Below are positions 1 to 12,183 of a stretch of 64,000 bases of DNA, piece after piece; within the stretch, counting starts at the first letter, position 1, and each line of letters begins with the position of its first letter. Source of the DNA: Coenobita brevimanus (lineage: Eukaryota > Arthropoda > Malacostraca > Decapoda > Coenobitidae); the NCBI GenBank assembly GCA_032717465.1, contig CM064712.1, forward strand, positions 21,804,217-21,868,216, given 5' to 3'. The position numbers were made by a program, and so were the translations under genes. The notes under the pieces were generated by a model, which did not search any database, had not been told where the DNA came from, and worked only from the letters and a program-made list of their open reading frames with translations.

Positions 1-1
1 T

Positions 2-3000
2 AACGCCCACCACGCCTTTCTATCTTTGCCTCTTCAGTCTAATGAAGCAGGACAGCACATCTCTTTGGTTCTGGAGGAGATGGGTGGTGTCTCCCTATTA
101 AATGATGTGGCAGAACCCACCCATATCCGGGGAGGTCGCCTCGATCTCTCCCTTGTGTCAGCATCACTTGCAGCCTTGGCGTTGTGGTCACTCCACCCCC
201 ACCTTGCGAGTGATCACTTTGCCCTTATGGTTGACCTGCCTCTCGCTCCCCTCCCGCCACCCCCACCTCCACCACCACGGTGGGACCTACACCGGGCAGA
301 CTGGACGGCCTTTGCCCGTGCTCTCACAACGGCCTTTGAGACATCCCCTCCTGCCTCAGACCTCGAGAGCAGAGCAGATCAGGTAGCAAGTACTTTTGCA
401 CAAGCTGCCTCTCTTGCTATCCCGTTCCGGCAGCGCTCGACAAGATGCTACCGAGACGGCTGGATCTACTGCGACAGGGTCAAGGAACTGAACCGGAGGC
501 TCAATGCGGCACGCAAGCAGTACCGACTGCGCCGTACATCTCCGCACCGCCGGTACCTGGTTGCTGTTACACGGCATGTGACTTCCGAGAAGCGCCGCCT
601 TAGGGAGGAGGCATGGATCAGATGGTGTCGTACCCTAGACTCTCACTCCACTCTCCGCGAGATGTGGAGGAGAGTCAGGTTCGTCTCTGATCCACGCCCT
701 CCTTGCCCTCCCTCCCATCCTGACCCTGCCACTGAGGCCAGCCGTCTTCCTCAGCACTTCGCCGACCGCTCTGCATCTTCCAATCTCCCGCAGTCTGTCA
801 GAGCCCTGCAGGCGCAGCTGTCCCCCTCTTGTGTTGTAGCTATCCAGGCAGTGTGTAATAGGCCTGACCCTGCTGACTGTCCAATCACCAGTGGGGAGCT
901 TCAGAAAGCTCTGCAACGCAGGGAGGACACTGCACCGGGGCTTGACGGGCTCACATACTCTGTTCTATCACACGCTGGGGATTGTGGTAGCAAGCGACTG
1001 CTTGATCTGCTTAACCTCTCGTGGTCTGAGGGGCGTCTACCGAGGTCGTGGAAGGTGGCTGTCATTCACCCGATTCCGAAGCCTCGTGATCCCGCTGCCA
1101 TGCGCCCCATCTCCCTTCTCAGCTGTGTTGCCAAGACAGCTGAGAGGGCTGTGCGGGCTCGTCTTGCTTGGCGGCTGGGACCACTGCACCCAAGGATTTA
1201 CGCTTACCATCCTGGCAGGAGTACCATTCATTGCCTTGCGTCTCTCCTTGGGGAGCTGAGGGGAGGAAAGGGAATGGCTGTCTTCCTCGACCTCGAAAAG
1301 GCAATTGAACTGGCAAACCCCACTGTTATACTTGTGGCTCTTGCAGCAAGGGGTGTAGGAGGCAGGCTCCTATCTTGGATCAAGGATTTTTTCCATGATC
1401 GATCTGCGGGGGTCCGTTTTCAGGGGCATCTCTCAGCTTTTCATCTCCATCCCAATGGCACCCCCCAGGGGAGTGTCTTAAACCCTCTCCTTTTTAACAT
1501 CTTAATGGAGGGGCTTTTAACCATCGATTATGGGCCAGGCATCTCTCTCCTCTGCTATGCAGATGATTTGGCCCTGGTCTTCACACACCGAGATTGCTTC
1601 TCCCAGGCGTACTATGCCCTGTCTCGACACCGTGCCAAATGCAACGAGCTTGGATTGAAAATCAATCTGGAAAAAACAAAGTGTCTGCCATTCGGCCTCC
1701 GTCCCCCAGACTTTCCATTGCTTCTCGGGGGTCACCAGCTTACTCTTGTCACCACACACCAGTATCTGGGGGTCTGGTTTGACCAGGGCCTAACCTTTGC
1801 AAGCCACGTCAGATACCTGTGGGAACGTGCTTCCACCCGCCTCGCTGCTCTCCGGTACCTTTCAAAAAGGAGCTTGGGGGCATCGTTTTCTGTCCTCCAC
1901 ACGTTTTACATTCACTCCATATGATCCCTGGTGGACTACGGAGCAATCTGTTTGACTGGTCTCTCCCCACCTATCTCCAAGTCCTTGGAAGTTCTACAAA
2001 ACAATGCTCTACATATCATGCTCGGAGCTCCACCTTGGACCCGTCTAGTGAATTTGTGTTTGGAGAGTGGGCTGCCATCACTGACGCACCACATTGCGCT
2101 ACGCGCGGCAACAATCGCACTCCAGCTGGTGCAGCACCGGCCTGATCTACCTGTCTCAACCCTGCTCAAACAACTTTTGGGCCGTCCACCTGAGGCGCTC
2201 CCTCAACGTGACTGGGCCTGAACCACAGCTGCCACCATTCACAATTTGGGAGCTGCTCCAAGCTTGTGGCAAGACCCTGATTCTCCTTTCCCTGGCTTTG
2301 AAGATCCACCACCTTGGACTCCACTCCCTTTCCATATCATCAGTCCATCAGAGGCCAAACCTCGCTCTTCTATTCCTGCCATGATTCATCAGGATGGTCT
2401 TAGTCGGGTGGCTGCTTTAGACTCCCTGGGTTCGGCCACCTACTTTACTGACGGCTCTGTTTCTCCTGATGGCTCTGCTGGATCTGCTTTTGTCGTGGGG
2501 AATTTGGTTGAATCATGGCGCCTCTCCCCAGGAGTGTCTGCCTTCCAAGCAGAGCTTGCAGCCATTTTGGGTGCATTGTGCCATGCTCATCACCACCATT
2601 ATAGACGTGCCATTATCCATACGGACTGTCTTTCCTCCCTTCAACGGCTACGCTCTTTCTCCCTCCATGATAATGTGTTCCTCCTAACAGCAATTTACAC
2701 GGTTGCAACTCTTCTTGTCCAAAGGGGAGCCACTATCATACTTCACTGGCTCCCAGGTCATGTCGGGATTACTGGCAATGAAAGAGTTGATGACGCGGCA
2801 CGCGCTGACTGCTCTCATCCAGAGATAACATTCCCCCTCTGCCCCAGCCCCTCATACATTCTTGGAGCACTAAAGGCAACCATAGGCAGGCTGTCCCGGG
2901 AGGAACACCAACTCTGCATCTCCGGGGGCTCTAGCTCTGCAGACTGGTATGCCACTGCTACATCATACTCTCCCCTCCTGCCTCCTAAGGGCCTGCCTAA

Positions 3001-3280
3001 TTATTTAGTAGTGAGAATACGGAGATTGCGCCTGGGGTTCCCCTGCTTCAAACAGATCGCTGGTACGGAGCCTGATCCGTGTCCTCATTGCTTGGCCAGG
3101 TCCGATGTGCCTCTCGTACATTACCTCCTTCACTGCCCCGCTACATCTCTGCTAAGGTCTTGCCCCGATGGTGGCCATCCCCGATCGGGCGATGAATTTA
3201 GGGATGCTGCTGGCATTGTTGCCAGGGCACCTTTTAATGTTTTACTTAACGTGGTTAGGGACTACCCTCCACCACGTTAA
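2..3280 (+). pseudogene. RNase H-bearing non-LTR retrotransposon ORF2, two in-frame stops
   Basis: One reading frame runs from the window edge to a TAA at 3278-3280, broken only by TGA at 1922-1924 and at 2219-2221. In order it encodes the end of an APE-type endonuclease (ending near LASDHFALMV), a reverse transcriptase (APGLDGLTY, RPISLLSCVAKTAER, FLDLEKA, GTPQGSVLNPLLFNI, CYADDLAL with the YADD codons at 1556-1567), an RNase H domain (YFTDGS, AELAAILGAL, IHTDCLSSLQ, WLPGHVGITGNERVDDAA) and a terminal Cys/His segment (CPHC...H...C). A C-terminal RNase H places it in the I/R1/Loa-type group of LINEs; the exact clade is inferred. Retention of all catalytic acidic residues with only two nonsense changes suggests recent decay. 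The 5' part lies outside the window. Confidence 0.9.
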
Positions 3281-3378
3281 TTTCGGAATGAGCACTATAT
3301 GTGCAACTGTGACGGGCTCTTGTTTGCCCGTGTCCCAGTTCAACTGGGACGAATATCCCCCCCCCCCAAAAAAAAAAA
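3281..3378 (+). mobile_element. 3' UTR and C/A-run tail of the RNase H LINE
   Basis: The 98 bp after the LINE stop end in a run of C followed by a run of A at about 3358-3378. Directly after it the sequence becomes the 3' end of an unrelated RTE-like family. The A run is taken as the 3' terminus of the LINE; no target duplication could be verified because the 5' end is outside the window. Confidence 0.6.
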
Positions 3379-3612
3379 GATTGTTTGGCCATGTGGAGAT
3401 GATTAAGAGAGAGACTATCTAGGAGACTGTGAGTGAGGTGAAGGGGGAAGTGGGAGGGGGAGACCAAGGATGTGATGCAGGGATGGACTAGAGAGGTATA
3501 TGAGACAGGGGGGTGTATGTCGGTGGGAGGGCAGCGAAATGGTAGGGGAGGGCGATTTGTTTGTGGCCACCCCTTGCTGGGGGGGTCTGACTATGAATAT
3601 ATAGATAGATGG
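3379..3612 (+). mobile_element. 3'-terminal fragment of RTE-like LINE (family 1)
   Basis: This stretch matches, on the plus strand, the C-terminal coding end (FGHVE...) and 3' end seen in the longer copies at 12.2-14.1, 37.3-39.9 and 44.4-55.0 kb. It includes the diagnostic block TTTGTTTGTGGCCACCCC and ends in an ATAGATAGAT tail. It is heavily mutated, with several stops. A tail of short tandem repeats rather than poly-A is typical of RTE-type LINEs. Confidence 0.7.
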
Positions 3613-4050
3613 TGTATTTGGAGCTGATATGTAGGAGGACTTCTGGGCCTTGGGAACAGGCTGTGAAACCTGTGCCCAGAGTCGGACACAAGGGTACGGG
3701 TGTGTGCGTGTGTGAAGGTCACAGCCTTGCTCTTAGATCGGACTATATGAGCTCTCAGCTCCCTTCCGGGAGGGTAAAAGCTGACGATCACGACCATCAA
3801 GTGATCCTGACCAACCCGGTGAATTACATGGAAGAAAGAATAATAAAAATAAATAGAATACAACTGTAGAGTTGTACTAATCATGTGGGCCAGTCATCTT
3901 CCCTAAAATAGTGTGAACTATGGTAGCCCAACCCTGGAACCTGCACCTTAGAAGGGTTATATGGGATGTAGTGTTTGTGTGGTCATATATGCAGAGGAAG
4001 GTAAAGACAGTCCTAATTACAAGTAAGGCATGGGGCTCAAAATATATTCA
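3613..4050. other. Unassigned spacer
   Basis: No gene, RNA or repeat unit was recognised here. Short open frames overlap on both strands without any recognisable motif, which is expected by chance. Confidence 0.4.
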
Positions 4051-4142
4051 ATATAGGGTTAGTGCTCCTCCCCATAAAACAACTAACTCTAGAGAAACGG
4101 CCACCCCTTATGGGTTATGGAATCTAGCTATAGATACATAGT
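4051..4142 (+). repeat. SINE-like repeat sharing the RTE family 1 tail
   Basis: It begins with a GGGTTAGTGCTCCTCCCC block and ends with a mutated GGCCACCCC...GGAATCTAGCTATAGATA tail. The same two-part layout is seen in a cleaner copy at about 49994-50118, where target duplications are visible. The 3' half is the 3' end of RTE family 1, so mobilisation by that LINE is inferred. Confidence 0.5.
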
Positions 4143-4538
4143 TATTCCTTATTGGAAGTCTTATCATGTGTCTACCCAAAATGCTACTTTAATGAAACAG
4201 CTTTCAGTTTTGTATCTGGTTCATAACTGTGGAGTTACCGTAAATAAAAAATCAAAATTCAAATGAGGCTAACCAGATTTGGGGCTGGTTTGAGAATAAC
4301 CAGATGTTTTCTCAAGTCTGTGGCCTGGTACTCTTAGTGATTCAGATTTAAAACTTAATTTAGCATGCGGCAAAGATAAGCTGGTTGAACCTAACTTGAG
4401 GAAGTTTTGCACACGGGCTTGTGACCTTGAGAGTGACTGCCAAGTGCAGTTAGTTATAGCCTGGGCATGTTCTCTCTAGCCCCTTACCCGCGGGGATGAC
4501 TGGACCACGCCGTGACCCTCCCGCGGGGATAGCAGCGC
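4143..4538. other. Unassigned spacer
   Basis: AT-rich sequence with no recognisable gene or repeat apart from a short CCCGCGGGGAT repeat at about 4488-4530. Confidence 0.4.
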
Positions 4539-4885
4539 TCTGACTTACTTTTGTTAAATATTTTCTATTGTTTAGTATGAGAACAGGGCATAGGGCATAT
4601 TTCAATGGAAAAAGCGAATGGAAAAAACTGGCAGGGAGTTGCGTTGCACAGCCAGGCTGTAGCTAGGTGGTGGAGGGAGTAAGGGAGGGGAGGTGGGGAG
4701 GCAAGGCAAACACAGAAAAAGTGCTCTGACTTCCTTTTTTTATATATTTTGTATATTTTTTTAGTATGAGAATAGAGCATAGGGCACATTTCAATGGAAA
4801 AAAATGGCTGGGAGTTGTGTTGTGCAGCCAGGCTGTAGCTAGGCAGGGAAGGGGGTAAGGGAGGAGAGGTGGGTGGACAGCAAAA
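4539..4885 (+). repeat. Two-copy tandem repeat, unit about 180 bp
   Basis: Both copies begin with GCTCTGACTT, continue through AGTATGAGAA and a GCATAGGGCA/GCACATTTCAATGG block, and end with CAGCCAGGCTGTAGCTAGG and a GGGAGG-rich segment. They differ by indels and transitions, so the duplication is not recent. The minus-strand open frame across it is a by-product. Confidence 0.75.
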
Positions 4886-4985
4886 TGGCAGAGGACAGGA
4901 CGATATGGAGGTGATTTGTTTGTGGCCACCCCTTATGAGATTGAGATGTCTGGCTATAGACAGACAGTTAGATAGACAGATAGGG
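4879..4985 (+). mobile_element. 3' end fragment of RTE family 1
   Basis: It contains the family's 3' block (GATTTGTTTGTGGCCACCCC, then GTCTGGCTATAGACAGA) and ends in a degenerate GATA repeat. It directly follows the tandem repeat at 4539-4885, whose second copy may belong to the same insertion. Confidence 0.6.
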
Positions 4986-5171
4986 TTCTCTCTGGTCTTG
5001 CCAGTCCTGGGGGGCAGCATCTGGGCACAGGTGAGATTAGCATCACTGTCATCAGGCTTACACTCTGGATGCTTTGCTTGTTACCACATTTCATGCCCTG
5101 TAGGGAAGTGACGAAAAAGGTGAGTTGAGGAAATATTGGTATGAATGATTGAAGAAAATATGAAGAAGAGC

Positions 5172-5173
<2 letters not shown>

Positions 5174-5252
<79 letters not shown>
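5174..5252. repeat. (TG)n microsatellite
   Basis: An uninterrupted TG dinucleotide run of roughly 39 units. Confidence 0.98.
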
Positions 5253-5253
<1 letters not shown>

Positions 5254-5537
5254 TAACTGTACAATGTACTTAGTGCTGTAACAGGTACAATTCACCGAAC
5301 CGTTATATGACCAATATTTGCATTTTTTCTGATACCGAACCGATACGGATATTTACAGTCAATATTGAGATATCGTCTTCAAATGAAAGAAAAATTAAAA
5401 TACCTTTTACTGAAGATTTTATTGTTTTGCCTGCTTCTTTGTGAAAGAGTGTTGCTTCTTTGTGTATGTTCGGCAGTTTGATAATAAAGAGCCATGCTGA
5501 TAATCACTAAAACTTCAGACTAATAAGTGGGTTAATG

Positions 5538-5540
<3 letters not shown>

Positions 5541-5576
<36 letters not shown>
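5541..5576. repeat. (AG)n microsatellite
   Basis: A perfect AG run of about 18 units. Confidence 0.98.
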
Positions 5577-5580
<4 letters not shown>

Positions 5581-5620
5581 TTGAGGAAGGTATATTGTGT
5601 ATTGAACTGGTGGTGTGTAA

Positions 5621-6087
5621 GGCCTGTTCACACAAAGTGTTTTCAAATGCACATTTCCTAATGCACGTTAGCAAAGACAATAGTAGTGTATTGGATTGTA
5701 CACACGCTACCAAGCGTTTTTCTCAACCGCTGTTCCCAATGCGTGATCCGACATTTTCCTTCCTACCGAGCATTTGTTCAGCGATTTGAGGTACGTGTAT
5801 TTGCTTCAAGACAGACACATGCAGCAGGAAATGCCGCGTTTTGATGTTTGTGTCATGCTTCATTGGCTAGTGTGGCTTGCAACGCTAGCCAATGAAACGT
5901 GCGATCGTGCATTGCCATGACAGCCCCAACAGGCAGTCCACGTGGAGTTGGCACTTACACCTGTATGTAGGGAGCCTTGGAGCCTAACACGTGTTGAACG
6001 CCAAGGTTGAAAACGCTCTGTGTGTACAACCGCCACGTCTCCCTGGCAGTAGACGCGCATTTAAAAATACCTCGTGTGAATAGGGCC
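5621..6087. mobile_element. PIF/Harbinger-like MITE, 467 bp
   Basis: The left end reads GGCCTGTTCACACAAAG. The right end, reverse complemented, reads GGCCCTATTCACACGAGG. The flanks are TAA on the left and TTA on the right, so the 3-bp target is imperfect. A TTCACAC-type terminal repeat with a TWA target is the PIF/Harbinger pattern, and the element at 32518-33418 in this window shares it. No coding sequence was seen inside. Confidence 0.65.
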
Positions 6088-6309
6088 TTAGTGCGGTGGC
6101 TGTGTGGGTCTATGTACGTAAATAGTGTACATGCAGTCATCATAAGTGCGGACTGCCTGTAGTCATTAGTTTTTACATTCTTAATATGGTTTTAGTATTT
6201 ACAATCACTCATCAATCCGTAATCTAAATAATTAAGTGATTTATTGAATATAATAAGAAAGAAGGCAGCAGATGGGAACGATATGGAAACAAGTAACTCT
6301 GAGACTAGA
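6088..6309. other. Unassigned spacer
   Basis: AT-rich sequence between the MITE and the first recognisable part of the CR1 copy. It may include the 5' end of that CR1, but nothing diagnostic is visible. Confidence 0.3.
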
Positions 6310-6609
6310 AGATGAACGACACTTGCCAACTTCGTTTATGCGCAGCTTCAACAACAAAAGAGTCTTTTAATAGGTACAAAAACGTTTCATATAGAATGTG
6401 CCTATGCTTCTCCATTACCCCTGGTGAATTACTGACTGCAGTAGAGATTACCATATCTGAAGCGAAAGTAATTCTGACAAAATTATACTTGCCACCCAAA
6501 ACAAACACTTGGGAAGGGGGCATATATGAAGATCTGGCAGAAAGTACAATTCAGAGTTCAAGAACATTACTACATAGAATGTAAGCGAAATCTGAAAGAA
6601 TTACATTAA

Positions 6610-6989
6610 CCCGTTAACTGCCCATGGCATTTTTTCGGAGGTGTCCGTGGTGCGCAGACATAGGGGTAAAAATGAAATTTCCCAAAGGCCAAATTTTGTC
6701 CTAGGAATTGAGAGAACTCATGCCAAAGTATATAGTAAAGAAATATTAGCTCAATATTTAGCTTGGTAAAGCCATGGATGAACATCAAAGTGTCTGATTC
6801 CCTATTGGAATGTATGGTTTTCGTTTTCTTTTTCGGTTTCGATTTCGGTTTCGGTTTTGAGGGCTCAAACATGCTTGCATGGGTCGGCCTTGGTCACCAT
6901 GGCACTATATTTGAATTCACCAGTGCAGTCAAGGCTGTATTGAGCAGTCGCATTCAGAACAGACCAGGCTGTATAGAGCAGTTAACAGG
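6610..6989. mobile_element. TTAA-flanked MITE (piggyBac-like), 380 bp
   Basis: TTAA lies on both sides (6606-6609 and 6990-6993). The left end is CCCGTTAACTGC; the right end, reverse complemented, is CCTGTTAACTGC. Joining the flanks across a single TTAA gives a continuous reading frame in the host CR1 (ERITLTEDFST). TTAA duplication is the piggyBac hallmark. The element is too short to encode a transposase. Confidence 0.8.
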
Positions 6990-8005
6990 TTAACTGAAGA
7001 TTTCAGTACAAATATAAATTGGACTACTCTAGATGTAAGTGGCCATGAAAGCTGTTGGAATCAAAAGCCCCTGGATCTTGTGCAAGAGATTTTCCCAACA
7101 CATATAGAGGAAAACACCAGAAAAAGAGGAATTGATGATCCATCAGTACTAGGTCTTATATTTACTAGGCAAGAAAAATATACAGACAATATAATCTTTC
7201 ACCCTCCGTTCGGCAAAAGCGACCATGCAGTATTAAATTGCAACTTCAGGATTGTAAAAGAGATTTGCTGTGGAATACAATCGATACAGAAAACATAGTA
7301 GTAGGATTGCATATAACAACAATAAATAGGCAAGAAATGATTATACAGGATATGGAGAGCTCAAAGACACTTTGAAGAAGACATTTTAAATACAAGTAGT
7401 GATGAACCTAAACTATTTTACAGTTACATCCGAAGCAAAACCAAAGTTAAAGATAAAATACAGTCCATTATTGGGGAGGGGATAATCTATACACAAGAGA
7501 AAGACATTTGTGAAGCACTAAATATAACATTCCAATAAGTTTTTACAGAAGAAAATAATCTTGAGAGATTATATCGAATATGCATGCCCACACATATTAC
7601 CAGACATACAAATATCAGAGAAAGAAGCACAGGAAGAGCTAAGTAAATTAGACCAAGGAAGAGCAAATGGTCGTAATGAAATTTCAGGGTGCTACATGAA
7701 TTTGCAGTAGAGTTTAGCAGACCTTTATATTTAATATTCAAGGACTCCTTAGGTCAAGGTAAACTACCTGATATTTGAAAGAAAGCAAAAACTGTTCCCC
7801 TATTCAAGAAAGGGAATAGACAGAATCCACTTAACTACCGACCTGTATCACTGACCAGTGTTGTTAAGATACTAGAAAAGCTGATAAGAAAAGTTTGGGT
7901 AAACCATCTAGAACACAGTATGATAACAGAAAGGCAGTTTGGTTTTAGAAAGGGAAAATCATGTGTTACTAATATATTGAGCTACTATGATAGAGTTACA
8001 GAAAC

Positions 8006-10490
8006 AGCCTCTTGGAAAGAAGCAAATATCCATCCTATTCCAAAAAGGGGGCAACTTCTGATCCATCAAACTAAAGACCAATTGCAATAACTTCCATTCT
8101 TGGCAAAGTTTTTGAGATGCTAATTAACAAACATATAATCAAGCATCTAGAAATCAGTAAATTAATTAGTGATCGGCAGTATGGATTTAGACAAGAACGT
8201 TCAACTGTAGACATTTTTTGCCTTCTTACCCATCAGATTAACAAAACAATAGACCAACACGGTGAAACACACACAATAGCACTATATATATCAAACGCAT
8301 TTGGCAGAGTATGGCACCGGGCCTTATTGTCTAAGATGTCACACTATGGCCTTGCATCACTCGTTCCTCTAATTTCTTCTTACCTTCATAATAGAAAAAT
8401 ACGGGTCATGGTAGATGGTAGCCTATTTATTCTCAGTTTCATTCCATAAATTCTGTCGTACTTCAGGGATCAGTTTTGGTGCCAACCCTCTTTCTCATTC
8501 ATATAAATGACCTCCTATCTCACTCACAACCCAATAAAGTCTTATGCTGATGACTCAACCCTTTATAGTTCTTTCACATATAGTACCTCCTTTAACAATT
8601 TGATATTATAAATTCCCAGATAAACACAGCCTATTTCTCTGAACCAGGACCTTTCTAAAATTAATCAATGGGGACAAACAAATCTGGTCTCATCTAATGC
8701 TCAGAAAACTAAATACATTAATTTCTCCAACAGAAAGAATCCCTCAGACTCTCATATAATTTAAATGATGTCAGTATTCCCATATCCACTACAGTTGATA
8801 TCCTAGGTGTTACTCTAAACCTCAACCTAAGCTGGACAGCTTATGTTAAATCCCTTGCTAATAATGCTTCCAAAAAATTGCGACCTATGTACAGAGTTCT
8901 TGAGTTCTTCACTGACGAGCAGATGGCCACAATATACAAAAGTCATGTGTGTTCTCAGATCAAATACTGTTCACCACTGTGGAGTGGATGTGGAGCGGTT
9001 GCATTGAGGCAGTTGGACAAAATTCAAAATAAAGCCATTAGATTAATCAATAATCCTGCCATCACCCAAGACCTTCCTCCATTATCAGTACGTAGAGATG
9101 TTGCTTCTTTAGCATTATTTTATATTTTTACCGTAAGTGTTCAGACGAACTGGCTTCAATTCCCGATGTTACTAACCAAGGAAAAACTGCCACTCTTCAC
9201 CAGATTACTTAATATTCAACATCAAAGTCGGTCTACTAAACTCCATTCATTTTATGTGCCCTCTGTGTCACTAAAAGGAGGGGAGAAATTATAACAACAT
9301 TATTTTAGTCACTGCAACAAGGAAGAGAGGCTGTATTATAGTCAAGGAAAATAAAGAAATGGTGGGCTGAGTCCACCATCTCGGTTTGGGGACGGTTATT
9401 ATTCTTTCATTCCTTAAATATTGATAAGCTTTATTTTACATCCATTTCATGTATTTGTCAATCAAAACAAAATAAACAGTGTTATGAGAAACATGCAACG
9501 ATTCTTCATTAAGAAATATTAGCACAGCACGGCTGAAGATCGTACGTTACGATTATAAACAATAACAAACTCACGTGTGTCTACTGCCCCTGTGGACCTA
9601 CTGTACAAAGATCATGGAAAACCGTTGCAGAGAAAAATGGACAGTGCCTAGATTGAAGTATTTCCTTAAGTCTAGAGGAATACCATGTTCCGGGTACACC
9701 ACTGGCGTGTTGTTCTGAGTTTTTGTACGGTATTTTGGAGCCCTTGGCATCGTCGGATTTCGGCCGGCGGTCTCGTTTCTGCATGATTTCGGCTGTAAAC
9801 ATTGTACAATTTTCAGATGAAAAACTTTGTAGATGTTCTTCAGCATTTTGGAGATGAAGCATTGTTCTTTAAGAAAGCTAAATTATATGGGTTTCAAACA
9901 ATATGTGCACCTAGAGACTTGTAAATATGTGATGAATGCTGTCACACCCGCTGTGCTTTCACAGCGGCTATAGAAACGTTTTCCTGCATTTACCGCATTA
10001 AAGCATATCTAGGAAATCAGTATAACTACTAAAGAATAATATCATGAAGAACTTACATACGGTGTATCATTAAATATCATGGGAGAGATTTTTAAAGATA
10101 TGCGATTTCTGTGGTCTCTGCATGAGTAGCCCGACTTCCATATTGAACTAGCTGGCGATTAATGGCAACTCTTGAGTTAGTGACAGTGGGAATTGTTCCT
10201 CCCCTTCACATTTTCTCCTGAAATACTTGAGCAGCTGGGAGCGCCCATGAATTCACACTATCTTCCCCCGCAATGCAGAACCTCTGCTTATCAAAATTCA
10301 TTTGTCCCCAGAACTACTACTCTCTGGAATTCGCTACTGGGAGTTGTTTCCCACAAATATTTGATCCACTTCAGTTCAAGTCCAGTTGTTATGGGTATTT
10401 TATGAATGGAGGATGCCTTTAGGCACATGGACTTATTTTTTTTCCCCTTTGTTTTTCCTTACTCCATTCATTATCTATTTAAAAAGAAAA
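8006..10490 (+). mobile_element. Second LINE (Jockey/CR1-like) inserted in the CR1 copy
   Basis: It begins inside the RT (SWKEANIHPIPK), continues with GKVFEMLINKHIIKHLEIS, RQYGFRQERSTVDIF, a degraded motif A (LYISNAFGRVWH, lacking the usual Asp), SYADDSTLY at about 8539-8565, and the C-terminal block SAYQNSFVPRTTTLWNSL near 10291-10344. It ends in an A-rich AAAAGAAAAGAAAA tail at about 10482-10496, where the host CR1 resumes. The copy is 5'-truncated and full of stops. About 0.95 kb of unrelated DNA interrupts its 3' part (see 9285-10250). Confidence 0.75.
9285..10250. other. Unidentified insertion within the second LINE
   Basis: The LINE coding stops resembling its family after LHSFYVPSVS (near 9270) and resumes at about 10262 with PPQCRTSAYQNSFVPRT. 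The roughly 0.95 kb between has no recognised coding sequence. Short palindromes are visible, for example GGTGGGCTGAGTCCACC near 9360 and GCTGTGCTTTCACAGC near 9950. Terminal repeats and target duplications could not be fixed by eye. Confidence 0.5.
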
Positions 10491-11891
10491 GAAAAGAGAA
10501 GAATGGGTGGACAGTATGTACTTAGATTTCAAGAAAGTGTTTGACAGAGTACTGCACCAAAGACTTTTATGGAAGCTGTACCATCATGGAGGAATTCAAG
10601 GCAACCTGTGCTGTTGGATGCAGGATTTTCTCAGAAAAAGGGAAATGAGAACAGTACTAAGTGGAAATTACTCATCATGGAGGTAAGTGACTAGCAGAGT
10701 TCCACAGGGCTCAGTGCTGACACCAATTATCTTTATAATATACATAAATGACACAGTAACATTGGAAATGGAAGCTATCCAAATATGTTTGCTGATGACA
10801 CAAAAATACAAAGGAGAATTACAAACATAGATTTTTGCTGAGAGCTACATGAAGAATTAAATAAACTTCATGACTGGAGCAATAAATGGCAAATGGAATT
10901 TAATGTTGACAAGTGTCATGTAATTATGCTTGGAAAAAGTGAAAAAAAAAAAACAATAGAGTGGTGAAAAGAGTATATCTGAGCATTTTTGAAGGAAGAA
11001 GGAGGTGAGGTAGGCCAAGGAGAAGGTGGAGAGATATGGTGGATGAGTGTGTGAGGAGAAGAGGTTTGGAAGTCGGTGAGGCTAGATAACTGACAAAAGA
11101 TCGAGCTGGCTGGATGAATGTTGTGAGAAGTGCATGATCAGGGATTTGGCACCCCTTTTTAACCCTCCCATGCATGATGACGCGATTCGCGTCCCATGGT
11201 TCTTTCCTGGTAAATGCACATTGACATGAATCATATGAAAAAGCAGAAAAAAATTCACTAAAAATTAAGTTTTGGGCTGATTTGCATTAAATTTTGGTGC
11301 GTCCTAGCAGGCCAGCCTTGCATTCAAAGTAAATACTTGGCAACACTGTGACTGCTCTGATGAGACAATGCGCAATAGAAAAACCTCAGTACCTCATGAC
11401 CAGCTGGGCTGAAGGGTAGCGCTGCATCAATAGTCCCTTTAAATCCTCCATTTTCCCCCTCCTGCCCAAGGCAGAAGCCATTACTGAAATATTTTGATTG
11501 TATATTGTTTTGACTATACTGTGAAGTGATTGTGTCTATGGAACATATATATAGTGTTTGTAAGCACTGGGACCTGTTATCAGCTGTTAGGTCTAGAGGC
11601 AGGAGTCTGGTTTGCTATAGTGGGGTTTGCCACTCTCTGTCACCCCCCCTCCCCCCCATAAATGATGTGAGTATTTTACCTATATAGGGAAGCCAATACT
11701 TATATTGTGTGAAACATACAGTATAGTGCCTGGATTAATGGAATAACTGACCTACCTTAGCAGGTGCTGAGTATGTCATGGAGATATACTGTACTTGCTA
11801 AGGAAACAGGTGGTCACGTATGCCATAGAGTCGGGAAGGGAATAATAAAGGAGGTTGGGATGGAATCATTGTGATAGTGTTTTATACTGCA

Positions 11892-12183
11892 TATGGTTTA
11901 GCGTGTAATATATTTATAAAAAAGTGCAGCGAGTGTTCATCAAGAAATATCCATTAACTGACTTGGCGCAAACCTAGCACAAGGATTAGAGACAACAAAT
12001 ACGCCACACAATCACAGACTTCAGTGAAAAGATATTGTACCAGTCTCAGATAATGCAATACTGGTTTAGTGTGAAATATATGTAAAAATAGTGCAGTGAA
12101 TGTTCACCGAGAAATATTGCGTGCATTGACTGACTTAGTGCAAACCTAGTGCAAGGATCAGAGACAAAAAATATGCTACACAA
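11892..12183. repeat. Diverged tandem repeat, unit about 150 bp, left portion
   Basis: Two units share TTTAGYGTGYAATATAT, GTGCAG(C/T)GA(G/A)TGTTCA, TTGACTGACTT and GCAAACCTAG(C/T)(A/G)CAAGGAT blocks. A third unit at 14098-14215 lies on the far side of the RTE copy, so the RTE inserted into this array. Confidence 0.65.

Noticed and set aside
5860..6143. Short minus-strand frames within the Harbinger-like MITE
   Set aside because: No similarity to transposase or accessory proteins; they lie across the terminal repeat region.
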